From positions 100,990-164,989 of the forward strand of contig NZ_QRZF01000012.1 in NCBI RefSeq assembly GCF_003464595.1: DNA of 64,000 bases. Direction: 5' to 3'. The DNA is from Bacteroides intestinalis. Lineage in GTDB: Bacteria; Bacteroidota; Bacteroidia; Bacteroidales; Bacteroidaceae. Below the pieces are notes generated by a model, which saw nothing but the letters and a program-made list of their open reading frames with translations, searched no databases and had not been told where the DNA came from. How positions within the stretch are numbered: position 1 is the first letter of the stretch; each line of letters opens with the position of its first letter. Below are positions 34,674 through 42,048 of the stretch, one piece after another. A program made the position numbers and the translations under genes.

Positions 34674-36548
34674 TTATCTGCCCGAAAGCACCAGCAGGAC
34701 GTTAATGTCGCTTGGAGACACTCCCGGAATTCGGCTTGCTTGAGCAATGGTTTCCGGGTCAATCTTTACCAACTTCTGTCTTGCTTCGGTGGAAAGGGAT
34801 TGAATGGAATTATAGTCAAACTTCCCTTTGATTTTTATACTTTCCAGACGGGCAAGCTTATCTGCTATAATTCGTTCCCGTCCGATATAGCCTTCATATT
34901 TAATAAGGATCTCGGCAGCCTCGATGATTTCCTCTTTTCTTTCGGTAACCTTATTCAGCTCCCGACGGAAAGCGTCGACGTGTTCCGCCATATTTTCAAG
35001 AGTGACTTGCGGACGGTTTATCAAATCTATTAATTTGCATCCCTGACGCAGGGGAGTAGTTCCTAACTGTTCGAGTACCGGATTTATTAATGCCGGTTTC
35101 ATCGAATAGTTTCGGGTAAATTCTACAATGTTACTGATAGCTTCACGTTTCCGCTTCAGTAGTTCATAGCGGTCTTCTTTCACTAATCCGAGTTTCCATG
35201 CTTTTTCAGTGAGTCGCATGTCCGCGTCGTCCATGCGTAGCAAGATTCTATATTCCGCACGTGAAGTAAACATACGATAAGGCTCATCCACACCTTTTGT
35301 AACCAAATCATCGATCAATACGCCGATATATGCTTCATCGCGTGCCAGCGTAAAAGGTTCTCCGCCATGGCAATTAATATGTGCATTGATGCCGGCAATA
35401 ATTCCTTGTCCGGCAGCTTCTTCGTATCCGGTGGTTCCATTAACTTGTCCGGCAAAGAATAAGTTCTTGATTTTTTTCGATTCCAACGTATGTTTAAGTT
35501 GGGTAGGATCGAAGTAATCATACTCAATGGCATACCCCGGACGGTAAATCACCAGATCTTTAAATGCAGGGACTTTCTTTAAAGCTTCTATTTGTATGCT
35601 CATCGGAAGTGATGAAGAGAAACCATTCAAGTAAAGTTCCTGGGTTGTCTCTCCTTCCGGTTCCAGGAAAAGCTGATGTTGTTCCTTATCAGGAAAGGTC
35701 ACAATCTTGGTCTCAATGCTGGGGCAATAGCGGGGGCCTATACTTTGAATCTGTCCGTTGAAAAGGGGAGAATCCGGTAGGCCCTCACGTAGCACACGAT
35801 GCACTTCTTCGTTCGTAAAGCAAGTCCAGCATGGAAGTTGTTTCAGGTGACGCACACTGGTATCCATGAACGAAAATTTGTGGAAGTCACATTCTCCATC
35901 CTGGGTTTCCATATATTCATAGTGTACACTTCGTCCGTCTATGCGTACAGGGGTACCGGTTTTCATGCGTCCGTATTCGATGCCATGTCTTGCGATGGAT
36001 TCAGTTAATTCGTAGGATGCAGGCTCTGCCATACGTCCACCTGCAAGCTGTGTACGTCCTATATGCATTAACCCGTTCAGGAAAGTTCCAGCTGTTAATA
36101 TAATACACTTGGCTCGGAAAGTCACATCAAGGAAAGTAGTCAGCCCGGTAATTTCTCCGTTTTCAACGAGAATTTTGCGTACAGTATCTTGCCAGATGTG
36201 TAGGTTAGGAATGTTTTCTAATATTTCGCGCCATGCCCAGATGAATTTATTGCGATCGCATTGTGCACGCGGGCTCCACATGGCAGGACCTTTGGAACGA
36301 TTCAATATACGGAACTGGATAGCGGTTTGATCGGTTACTAATCCCATGTATCCGCCTAAAGCATCTACTTCGCGTACAATTTGTCCTTTGGCAATACCGC
36401 CTATGGCAGGGTTACAACTCATTTGACCTATCTTATTCATGTCCATGGTGATAAGACAGGTTTTTGAACCCAGATTTGCCGCAGCCGCAGCTGCTTCACA
36501 ACCGGCATGTCCGGCTCCAATCACGATAACGTCGTATTTAAACTCCAT
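34674..36548 (-). CDS. mnmG: tRNA uridine-5-carboxymethylaminomethyl modification enzyme MnmG
   Basis: A 624-aa GidA/MnmG. The N-terminal FAD-binding motif is VIGAGHAGCEAAAAAANLG (~10-28), followed by MSCNPAIGGIAKG, GTFLNGLMHIG and RLKTGTP-equivalent RMKTGTPVRIDG. The C-terminal helical domain contains the usual EYRILLRMDNAD-like EYRILLRMDDADMRL and ends with the GVSPSDINVLLVLSG motif. With MnmE it installs cmnm5 at U34 of tRNAs, needing FAD and folate. Length and motifs are normal. First gene of mnmG-apt-uvrC, with a -7 element 25 bp upstream. Confidence 0.98.
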   Translation of the reverse strand: MEFKYDVIVIGAGHAGCEAAAAAANLGSKTCLITMDMNKIGQMSCNPAIGGIAKGQIVREVDALGGYMGLVTDQTAIQFRILNRSKGPAMWSPRAQCDRNKFIWAWREILENIPNLHIWQDTVRKILVENGEITGLTTFLDVTFRAKCIILTAGTFLNGLMHIGRTQLAGGRMAEPASYELTESIARHGIEYGRMKTGTPVRIDGRSVHYEYMETQDGECDFHKFSFMDTSVRHLKQLPCWTCFTNEEVHRVLREGLPDSPLFNGQIQSIGPRYCPSIETKIVTFPDKEQHQLFLEPEGETTQELYLNGFSSSLPMSIQIEALKKVPAFKDLVIYRPGYAIEYDYFDPTQLKHTLESKKIKNLFFAGQVNGTTGYEEAAGQGIIAGINAHINCHGGEPFTLARDEAYIGVLIDDLVTKGVDEPYRMFTSRAEYRILLRMDDADMRLTEKAWKLGLVKEDRYELLKRKREAISNIVEFTRNYSMKPALINPVLEQLGTTPLRQGCKLIDLINRPQVTLENMAEHVDAFRRELNKVTERKEEIIEAAEILIKYEGYIGRERIIADKLARLESIKIKGKFDYNSIQSLSTEARQKLVKIDPETIAQASRIPGVSPSDINVLLVLSGR

Positions 36549-36572
36549 TCATTCAATGTATTTAAAACTGTG

Positions 36573-36580
36573 CAAAGTTA
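36573..36580 (-). promoter_or_regulatory. -7 promoter element for mnmG
   Basis: TAACTTTG on the minus strand within a GTGCAAAGTTACGA context shared with the dtd promoter. Confidence 0.55.
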
Positions 36581-36691
36581 CGAAAAAAACTGCTACTCGT
36601 CCAGTTTTTCTTTTTCTTATCATTGTTTAAGGTAAGGCAAGATGTAGGAAAAACCTTAAATACGTTTTGGTCAGAAACACTTCTGAACTAT

Positions 36692-36802
36692 ACCAACTCT
36701 GTATCAACTCCGTGTTTTCTCCACTCCTATACGGAGATGAAAGAAGTGGAGTTGGTGTGGACTTGGTATGGAGTTGGTACGGCTTTGATACGGAGTTGGT
36801 CC
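36692..36802. repeat. 11-bp tandem array plus inverted copies
   Basis: Five direct 11-bp units at 36748, 36759, 36770, 36781 and 36792: GGAGTTGGTGT, GGACTTGGTAT, GGAGTTGGTAC, GGCTTTGATAC, GGAGTTGGTCC. Two units in the opposite orientation lie at 36692-36713; that 22-nt block is complementary to 36779-36800 at 19 of 22 positions, so the region can fold into a stem with a 65-nt loop. Confidence 0.8.
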
Positions 36803-36883
36803 TTTTTTGTTCCATTTTTCGTCTACAAAAGAATACTCCCGATATTTTGTAGCTATCTGTTGTTATTTCTTTTTATTTTTGTT

Positions 36884-36891
36884 TTCTTTGT
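36884..36891 (+). promoter_or_regulatory. Promoter of the TPR/DUF2589 operon
   Basis: TATTTTTG matches the -7 TAnnTTTG; a GTTG at 21 bp upstream is a 3-of-4 match to the -33 box. It lies 22 bp before the start codon. Confidence 0.5.
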
Positions 36892-36913
36892 TGACAAATA
36901 ACCGAATAGCTTT

Positions 36914-38545
36914 ATGTTAAACCGATTGAAAGGCTTACTCTCTGTTTTTTGTTTGATTCTGATTCTTGCTTCTTGTAGTAAAAAAGTGGAGAATAAGCAA
37001 TTGTTGCGTGCTGAAATATTAATGCATTCTTCTGTCGATAGTAGTTACCAGATTCTACAATCCATCTCTCCGGATATTCTGACCAAATCCGAACAAATGC
37101 ATTATGGATTGCTTTTGGCAGAAACTATGGATAAGAAATATCTTTCTCTGTTATCTTGCGATTCTTTGCTTAATGAGGCTATTCATTACTATGGTAGTGG
37201 CATCAACCGTGCTAAGGCTTTAATGTATAAAGGACGCCTTCAGCTTCGTATGAATATGTATAAAGAAGCTATTGAGAGCGATTTTGCTGCTTTGAAAGAG
37301 CTTGGTGATACGGATGCTGAAGAGTTAAGGGTAAAAGGAATGATTTATGAAGATCTGGGTAATTTGTATGTTTCGCAGGTTCTCATAGATAAAGGAATGG
37401 ATATGTTCCTAAAGTCGAAGGATTGCTTTATAAGTTGCGATTATAAAAAGGGATTGTGTTTTGTTTCTAATGATATAGGCTGGGGGTATTTATTGAAAGG
37501 TGATACTCTGCGTGCCCGTGATAATATGCAGTGTGCTTTGGGGCTGGCTTTGGAAGAAAATGATTCAATGATCGTATCAATGACTAATCATAATCTGAGT
37601 TGTACCTATGAGGAAGTCGACTCTATGCTTTTTTACGGGAAACAGTCTTTGGCGTTTGGTAAAAGAATGGCTTCCAAGGCAGCAATTATGGTAGGCTATG
37701 CATTTATGAACCATGAACAATTGGATTCTGCTGATTACTATTTCAAACAGGCATTACAGGATACGGTGATAGAGACAAAAGCTTTAGCTTTTTATGGTTT
37801 GAAAGATGTGATGGAGATGAAAGGAGACTATCAGCAGGCATTAGGTTATCTGGATAACTACTCTGTGACTATGAACTCCATTTTCGATAAGCAAAATCCC
37901 GAAGTGGAGCAGAAGATTTATGAATATGAGGCCAAAATGAAAGTTTATAAAGAAAAAGTGCAGATGCAGATACTGTTCATTGGACTGGCTGTTTTGTGTT
38001 TGCTCGTTATTCTTTCTATGGTTTGGTATATTCAGCGAATAAGACGTCGGAGAGACTTTTTTGAATTGGAACATAAGTATGATAGGGCTTTATTGGAGGT
38101 AGATATAGTAGGACTGCAATATTATGTCTCTTCGTTGCGGAGGGAGCAGGAAGAGGATAAAAAGAAGATTTCTCAAAAAGAATGCGAAATCAGAAAATTA
38201 GCCGATGAAAAGGCGGAATTATGCAATGTTATTTTTAAAGAGACCTCCATTTATAAGAAAATAGAACAGCTTAGTCATCAGGAAAAGACTAAGAATAAAC
38301 AGGAACTGCGTATTTTGTTGGAAGATGAACAGAAGCAGCTTCGCACCACTGTTATGGAAATATACAAGGGTTATATAGACTATTTGTATCAAACCTATCC
38401 TAAATATACCGAGAATGATTGTCTTTTCTCATGCCTTTCACTTTGTGGGTTAGATGATTTTACAATTGCCCTTTGCTTTGGGAATGTGAACAAGCAAATT
38501 GTGGCTCAAAGGCGACACCGGATAAAATTGAAGACTGCTAATTAG
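36914..38545 (+). CDS. Membrane-anchored TPR sensor with C-terminal HTH-like region
   Basis: A 543-aa protein: signal sequence with lipobox-like ILASCS (Cys about 21), extracytoplasmic TPR-like helices (~30-345: NRAKALMYKGRLQLRMNMYK, LDSADYYFKQALQ, GDYQQALGYLDNY), one transmembrane helix (~352-375, LFIGLAVLCLLVILSMVWYI) followed by arginines, a cytoplasmic coiled coil (~385-480), and a C-terminal segment YTENDCLFSCLSLCGLDDFT...NKQIVAQRRHRIKLK in which the layout of a LuxR-type helix-turn-helix is recognisable though degenerate. Proteins of this build are common Bacteroides signal-sensing regulators. Encoded first in the operon with DUF3244 and DUF2589 genes, it probably controls or reports on them. 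Confidence 0.7.
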   Translation: MLNRLKGLLSVFCLILILASCSKKVENKQLLRAEILMHSSVDSSYQILQSISPDILTKSEQMHYGLLLAETMDKKYLSLLSCDSLLNEAIHYYGSGINRAKALMYKGRLQLRMNMYKEAIESDFAALKELGDTDAEELRVKGMIYEDLGNLYVSQVLIDKGMDMFLKSKDCFISCDYKKGLCFVSNDIGWGYLLKGDTLRARDNMQCALGLALEENDSMIVSMTNHNLSCTYEEVDSMLFYGKQSLAFGKRMASKAAIMVGYAFMNHEQLDSADYYFKQALQDTVIETKALAFYGLKDVMEMKGDYQQALGYLDNYSVTMNSIFDKQNPEVEQKIYEYEAKMKVYKEKVQMQILFIGLAVLCLLVILSMVWYIQRIRRRRDFFELEHKYDRALLEVDIVGLQYYVSSLRREQEEDKKKISQKECEIRKLADEKAELCNVIFKETSIYKKIEQLSHQEKTKNKQELRILLEDEQKQLRTTVMEIYKGYIDYLYQTYPKYTENDCLFSCLSLCGLDDFTIALCFGNVNKQIVAQRRHRIKLKTAN

Positions 38546-38694
38546 CCTTTTACAGAAAGAATGTTATCTGTTTATTATTTAAACACTTGATATGCAGCGT
38601 GTTGCTGTAATTAGATGTTATCGTTTTTATTCTGTTTTTTGCTTTTATGTCACTAACTTCGTCACATTATTAATCTCTAATAAGTGTGAGACAT

Positions 38695-39054
38695 ATGAAA
38701 GCATTATCGTTTGTTCTATTCAGTGGTTTATTTATCATGCAGCCGCTTTGTATATCTTTAAATGCATCAGCTGAATCTGCATCTGTTCCTACAGAAAAGA
38801 AGGAAATCAAAAGACCGATTAATATTCATTTATTAAAAGGGAATGGATCAGTTCGTTCCGTATATCCTATAATTCCGGGTTATATTCAGGATAATCAACT
38901 TTATATCTGTTTCGAGACTTCTATCGACAATCAATGCTTGGTAGTTAAAGATGCTGGTTCCGGTGAAATCGTGTATTCTGGCACTTTTACCGGTAATACT
39001 CTTGTTGTAGCCTTGGCCAATTCGGGTGAATCTTATACAGTGGAACTTGTGTAG
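38695..39054 (+). CDS. DUF3244-type secreted protein
   Basis: A 119-aa protein with a cleavable signal peptide (MKALSFVLFSGLFIMQPLCI...ASA). I start at ATG 38695; an in-frame GTG at 38686 is less likely. The mature part is a small beta-sandwich-like domain with the DUF3244 pattern: QLYICFETSIDNQCLVVKD, EIVYSGTFTGNTLVVAL, ending SGESYTVELV. Such proteins are abundant in Bacteroides, have no known role and resemble secretion-associated Ig-like domains. It is the only clearly exported soluble protein of this operon and is followed after 9 bp by a 40-aa basic peptide gene. Confidence 0.75.
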   Translation: MKALSFVLFSGLFIMQPLCISLNASAESASVPTEKKEIKRPINIHLLKGNGSVRSVYPIIPGYIQDNQLYICFETSIDNQCLVVKDAGSGEIVYSGTFTGNTLVVALANSGESYTVELV

Positions 39055-39063
39055 GGAAGTGCT

Positions 39064-39186
39064 ATGGCTGAACGCATCACTATCAGGTTTTATCCGACAG
39101 AACTACCTAAAAGGAAGAAAGGTTTTTTTGTCCGCCTATTCAATCGCATAAAAACAGTGATTAGGAAATTTCTGAGTTTTAGTTAA
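39064..39186 (+). CDS. 40-aa cationic amphipathic peptide
   Basis: A very short gene, ATG at 39064 to TAA at 39184-39186, lying 9 bp after the DUF3244 stop and 32 bp before the first DUF2589 gene, on the same strand. The peptide begins MAERITIRFYPTELPKRKK and ends in GFFVRLFNRIKTVIRKFLSF plus serine. It has eleven Lys/Arg and two Glu (net about +9), and the last ~22 residues alternate hydrophobic and basic residues so that a helix would be strongly amphipathic, like membrane-active cathelicidin-type peptides. It has no signal peptide. That it is translated is inferred from its position in a tight operon. Possible roles are membrane contact, holin-like pore formation or a nucleic-acid-binding tail. 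Confidence 0.55.
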   Translation: MAERITIRFYPTELPKRKKGFFVRLFNRIKTVIRKFLSFS

Positions 39187-39218
39187 CTTTTTTAATAACT
39201 TCTTCAAAACACATTAGT

Positions 39219-39884
39219 ATGGATACAAATTTATTGTCAATGTCGCAGCAGTTCTCCGGGCTGCCAATGGAAAGTTTAATCGGAGGTCCTTTGAATGCAG
39301 CCGCTAAAGCGAATTCTGCAATGGCTCTTACTCAAACAAGATTTATGTTGGACACTTGTTTTAACAGAAAGGAAGTTAGTACAACCGAACCGAAGAGTTA
39401 TCAGTATGAACCTATTATGATCGATATGATTCTCACCAGGAGTGTTATTGGTCCGGGAGCTACTGAGGGCGCCGATCCTGTTATTAAACCAGCTTCAACC
39501 AAATTTACTTTGCCTCTGCTTACAATTCTTCCTATTAACTCCCTAGCTGTTGAAACTGTGGATATTAATTTTGAAATGGAAGTGAAATCAAGTTTCTCAG
39601 AAGATGACAATAAGGCAAAAGAATCTGAGAGTAAAGGAGAGGGTAGTTTTGAAACAAAATTAGGTTGGGGGCCGCTGTCAGTCACTATTAAGGGATCGGC
39701 CAGCTATTCTTCAAAGGATTCTGAGACTCATAATACGCATTATGAGAAGAGTAATTCTGCTAAGTATACTGTTAATGTACATGCAGGTCAGCTTCCACTT
39801 CCTAAAGGAGTAAATACTATCATCGAAGCATTTACAAAAGCAATTCAACCGATAGAGTTGAAGAGCCCTAGTGCACAACCGTAA
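39219..39884 (+). CDS. DUF2589 family protein 1
   Basis: A 221-aa protein with no signal peptide. It has three blocks shared with the next DUF2589 gene: an N-terminal helix motif (ESLIGGPLNAAAKANSAMAL, ~19-38), a central strand pair (FTLPLLTILPINSLAVETVD, then INFEMEVKSS, ~100-130) and a C-terminal motif (VNVHAGQLPLPKGVNTII, ~190-207, then FTKAIQPIE). Between the last two is an extra Ser/Glu/Lys-rich region (~130-185). DUF2589 has no established function. Several paralogues in one operon suggest subunits of a hetero-oligomer. Family identification by motif recognition. Confidence 0.75.
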   Translation: MDTNLLSMSQQFSGLPMESLIGGPLNAAAKANSAMALTQTRFMLDTCFNRKEVSTTEPKSYQYEPIMIDMILTRSVIGPGATEGADPVIKPASTKFTLPLLTILPINSLAVETVDINFEMEVKSSFSEDDNKAKESESKGEGSFETKLGWGPLSVTIKGSASYSSKDSETHNTHYEKSNSAKYTVNVHAGQLPLPKGVNTIIEAFTKAIQPIELKSPSAQP

Positions 39885-39953
39885 AGAATAGGATTATTCC
39901 TGCTACTAAGTAAATAGGATAAGATATTTGATATCAAGTAAAAAGAAAAAATT

Positions 39954-40583
39954 ATGGCTGAAAACGAGCAAGGTACATTCAAACCTCAATTTGGGGCAGA
40001 ACTTAACATTGAGTCGATCATTGGTGCTCCTTTGGTAGCGGCATCCAAGGCCAATGTTATGATGCTGACCGGGCAGGCTCAATTTTTGCTTGATTATTGC
40101 TTCACAAAGGAGGAGGGAAGTGACTTGCGTCAGCCTCTTATGATAGAGATGATACTGAGTCAGCCGGTTGTTGATCATACAAAGCAACCGACTGATCCAG
40201 GATACATCTCTATCAATAAAATGGCTTTTCAGGTTCCTTTACTGTGTTTATTGCCTTTAAATTCTCTTGCAATAGATAAGATCAATGTAGACTTTGATCT
40301 GGAGATTACGTCGGTGGGTTCTTATAATTATGAATCAAAAGTGAATGCGGATGTACAACTTGTAGAGAGGAAGGCGGTTTTGAACGGAAGAATTGCTCCG
40401 GCCAAACAGGAGTATAGGAGGAATTCGCATGAGCAATATGATAGTACTTTGTCAAGCCGCCTTAAAGTAAATATTCATGCAGGCAGATTGCCTTTGCCCA
40501 AAGGAGTATTGACTATACTTGATTTGTATACGAAATCAATACAGCCCATACAGAAAATAGATAAACAGTCAGAAAAAGAATAA
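39954..40583 (+). CDS. DUF2589 family protein 2
   Basis: A 209-aa paralogue of the preceding protein. It repeats the same landmarks: ESIIGAPLVAASKANVMMLT (~19-38), VPLLCLLPLNSLAIDKINVD (~97-116) with FDLEITS, and VNIHAGRLPLPKGVLTILDL (~173-192) followed by YTKSIQPIQ. The segment between differs (short basic RIAPAKQEYRRNSHEQ instead of the acidic insert of paralogue 1), so the two may be complementary partners. No signal peptide or membrane segment. It is followed after 4 bp by the zinc-ribbon gene. Confidence 0.75.
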   Translation: MAENEQGTFKPQFGAELNIESIIGAPLVAASKANVMMLTGQAQFLLDYCFTKEEGSDLRQPLMIEMILSQPVVDHTKQPTDPGYISINKMAFQVPLLCLLPLNSLAIDKINVDFDLEITSVGSYNYESKVNADVQLVERKAVLNGRIAPAKQEYRRNSHEQYDSTLSSRLKVNIHAGRLPLPKGVLTILDLYTKSIQPIQKIDKQSEKE

Positions 40584-40587
40584 AAGT

Positions 40588-40785
40588 ATGATAGATCAGT
40601 ATATTCCGTGTCCGGTATGCAAAACTCAGATACCCATTGATTTGCATTTGTTAGTTCAAGGTGTGCAATTTTCATGTCCTAATTGTCAGGCAGCCATTGG
40701 ATTGAGTGCAGAGAGCCGTCCGATAGTGAATGAGGCTGTTGATAATTTTGAAAAACTGAAAAGATTATCTCCTCAGAAAGAGTGA
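40588..40785 (+). CDS. 65-aa zinc-ribbon protein
   Basis: A small cytoplasmic protein with two CxxC knuckles: IPCPVCKTQIP (~6-16) and FSCPNCQAAIG (~29-39), the layout of a single zinc ribbon, then a short charged helix. It starts only 4 bp after DUF2589 protein 2. Zinc ribbons of this size mediate protein or nucleic-acid contacts; here it is probably an assembly or adaptor component of the DUF2589 set. No enzymatic motif. Confidence 0.7.
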   Translation: MIDQYIPCPVCKTQIPIDLHLLVQGVQFSCPNCQAAIGLSAESRPIVNEAVDNFEKLKRLSPQKE

Positions 40786-40819
40786 AATGGTATAGCGTCG
40801 AATCATTAAATTTATTGAT

Positions 40820-41275
40820 ATGATTAGTTTTAAATTGTTTGTGGAAGCCATCCACCATGCCATTGTTAGTGCCAGTGACTCACTGATGGACAAGAATGAA
40901 GGCTTGCTGGATAAGTATTTTGAGAAGCCGGCTGTCGGGGCAGGAAAAGATAAAGGAGCATTGATTCCGAAGATAGTGCAACTTGAATATCCTACTTTGG
41001 ATGATGCCGGGGCAGTAACCACTACAATGGTTCAGGTTCCCTTAATTACATTGGTGCCCGTCACAGCCTCTAAAATAGAGAAAGCTACAGTGACGGCAGA
41101 GTTTGCATTGGAGGTTATAAACAATGAATTGCAAATCAGTTTTCCCAATAATAAATCATCGGAGAATGCTACGGTTGGGAAGCTGGAAATTGTGATTTCG
41201 CCACAAGAATTGACGGACGGGCTGGAATTGATTATTGAAGGATATGCCAATGCTTTGAAGAGGCAGATTACCTGA
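40820..41275 (+). CDS. DUF2589-type protein 3, short form
   Basis: A 151-aa protein related to the two DUF2589 proteins upstream: the central VQVPLITLVPVTASKIEKAT followed by VTAEFALEV (~74-104) aligns with the PLLTILPINSLAVETVD region of the others. The N-terminal helix is different (FVEAIHHAIVSASDSLMDKN) and closer to what I take as the canonical family, and the C-terminal HAGxLPLPKG motif is replaced by LEIVISPQELTDGLELIIEG. No signal peptide. Membership is inferred from the core motif. Confidence 0.6.
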   Translation: MISFKLFVEAIHHAIVSASDSLMDKNEGLLDKYFEKPAVGAGKDKGALIPKIVQLEYPTLDDAGAVTTTMVQVPLITLVPVTASKIEKATVTAEFALEVINNELQISFPNNKSSENATVGKLEIVISPQELTDGLELIIEGYANALKRQIT

Positions 41276-41315
41276 TAGAATTTCTCAATTATTCATTTTA
41301 ATAATTGAAGCTACT

Positions 41316-41774
41316 ATGAGTGTTTATAAATGTAAGTACTTCAAAATTCAGGAATTAGTCTGTAATCATGTGATGCAGAGCTATTCGGAAGAACAGATAT
41401 GGTCTTTCCTGGATGAAGATTTAAAGAAGACATTAGATATTATCCGTGAAATACTGGGTGTTCCTCTTACAATTAATCAGCCCAAGATGAAAGTGTATCA
41501 AAGGGGGCTAAGATGTCATTTATGCAATCTTGTTCATAGTAATAAGACTCCCTATATTACGACTCATATACAAGGTAAAGCCGTCGATATCCTGTTACCG
41601 GCAGATTGTGGAATGACAGCAGAAAGTGCAAGACATAAAATTCAGGAGTCTGCTGATAAACTACCTTGCAATATCCGCTTTGAACATCTGCAAAAAGGAG
41701 TTCCTATCTCATGGATACATGTGGATGTAAGAGATAATGAAAAGGATGAAAAAGTATATTGGTTTAATGTCTGA
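41316..41774 (+). CDS. M15-type peptidase without signal peptide
   Basis: A 152-aa protein resembling the peptidase M15A / D-Ala-D-Ala carboxypeptidase-like family used by phage endolysins. The zinc-site pattern is visible: THIQGKAVDIL (H-x-x-G-x-A-x-D, ~87-97) and WIHVDV (H-x-D, ~137-142), preceded by the family-like opening YFKIQELVCN and LKKTLDIIREILGVPLTINQ. Only the catalytic domain is present and there is no signal peptide, as in endolysins that need a membrane-opening partner. Last gene of the operon, directly followed by a strong terminator. Likely substrate: peptidoglycan stem or cross-link peptides. Confidence 0.7.
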   Translation: MSVYKCKYFKIQELVCNHVMQSYSEEQIWSFLDEDLKKTLDIIREILGVPLTINQPKMKVYQRGLRCHLCNLVHSNKTPYITTHIQGKAVDILLPADCGMTAESARHKIQESADKLPCNIRFEHLQKGVPISWIHVDVRDNEKDEKVYWFNV

Positions 41775-41804
41775 ATATTCCTGAAAGTTCTGTTTTTGCA
41801 AGGC

Positions 41805-41854
41805 ATTGACTTCTTGCAGGCAAACAAATAATGTGTTGCCTGCAAGAAGTCAAT
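41805..41854 (+). terminator. Strong hairpin ending the DUF2589 operon
   Basis: A perfect 19-bp inverted repeat (41805-41823 and 41836-41854, ATTGACTTCTTGCAGGCAA and complement) with a 12-nt loop, 30 bp after the peptidase stop, followed by TTTG. A second smaller hairpin follows at 41873-41896. Confidence 0.9.
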
Positions 41855-42011
41855 TTTGTTATTGATCTGATTAGAAGGCTGTAGTTGCAGCTTTCTAAGT
41901 TCCTACTATTATCTTGGCAGATTGATTATTTCTTTCTACATTTAGTTATTAAATGATAAGATTCTTGCATTTATTGAACCAATTGCGTTATTTTGAAAAT
42001 GAATTAGTGGC

Positions 42012-42019
42012 TAACTTTG
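42012..42019 (+). promoter_or_regulatory. -7 promoter element for the GH2 gene
   Basis: TAACTTTG matches TAnnTTTG, 29 bp before the start codon; a TTTG at 16 bp upstream is closer than the usual spacing. Confidence 0.5.
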
Positions 42020-42048
42020 CTTCCAAACATTTAGAATAGTTACATACC

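Larger units (their letters stand above)
36549..36913. other. Divergent intergenic region with 11-bp repeats
   Basis: 365 bp between mnmG (minus) and the TPR regulator gene (plus). It contains the mnmG -7 element, an 11-bp tandem array with a matching inverted segment (36692-36802) and a plus-strand -7 element (36884-36891). Short open frames crossing it are produced by the repeat periodicity and are not credible genes. Confidence 0.7.

Noticed and set aside
36623..36901. Overlapping short reading frames with repeated hydrophobic/Trp residues between mnmG and the TPR gene
   Set aside because: Their repeats only mirror the 11-bp DNA array, and they exist in both strands and several frames.
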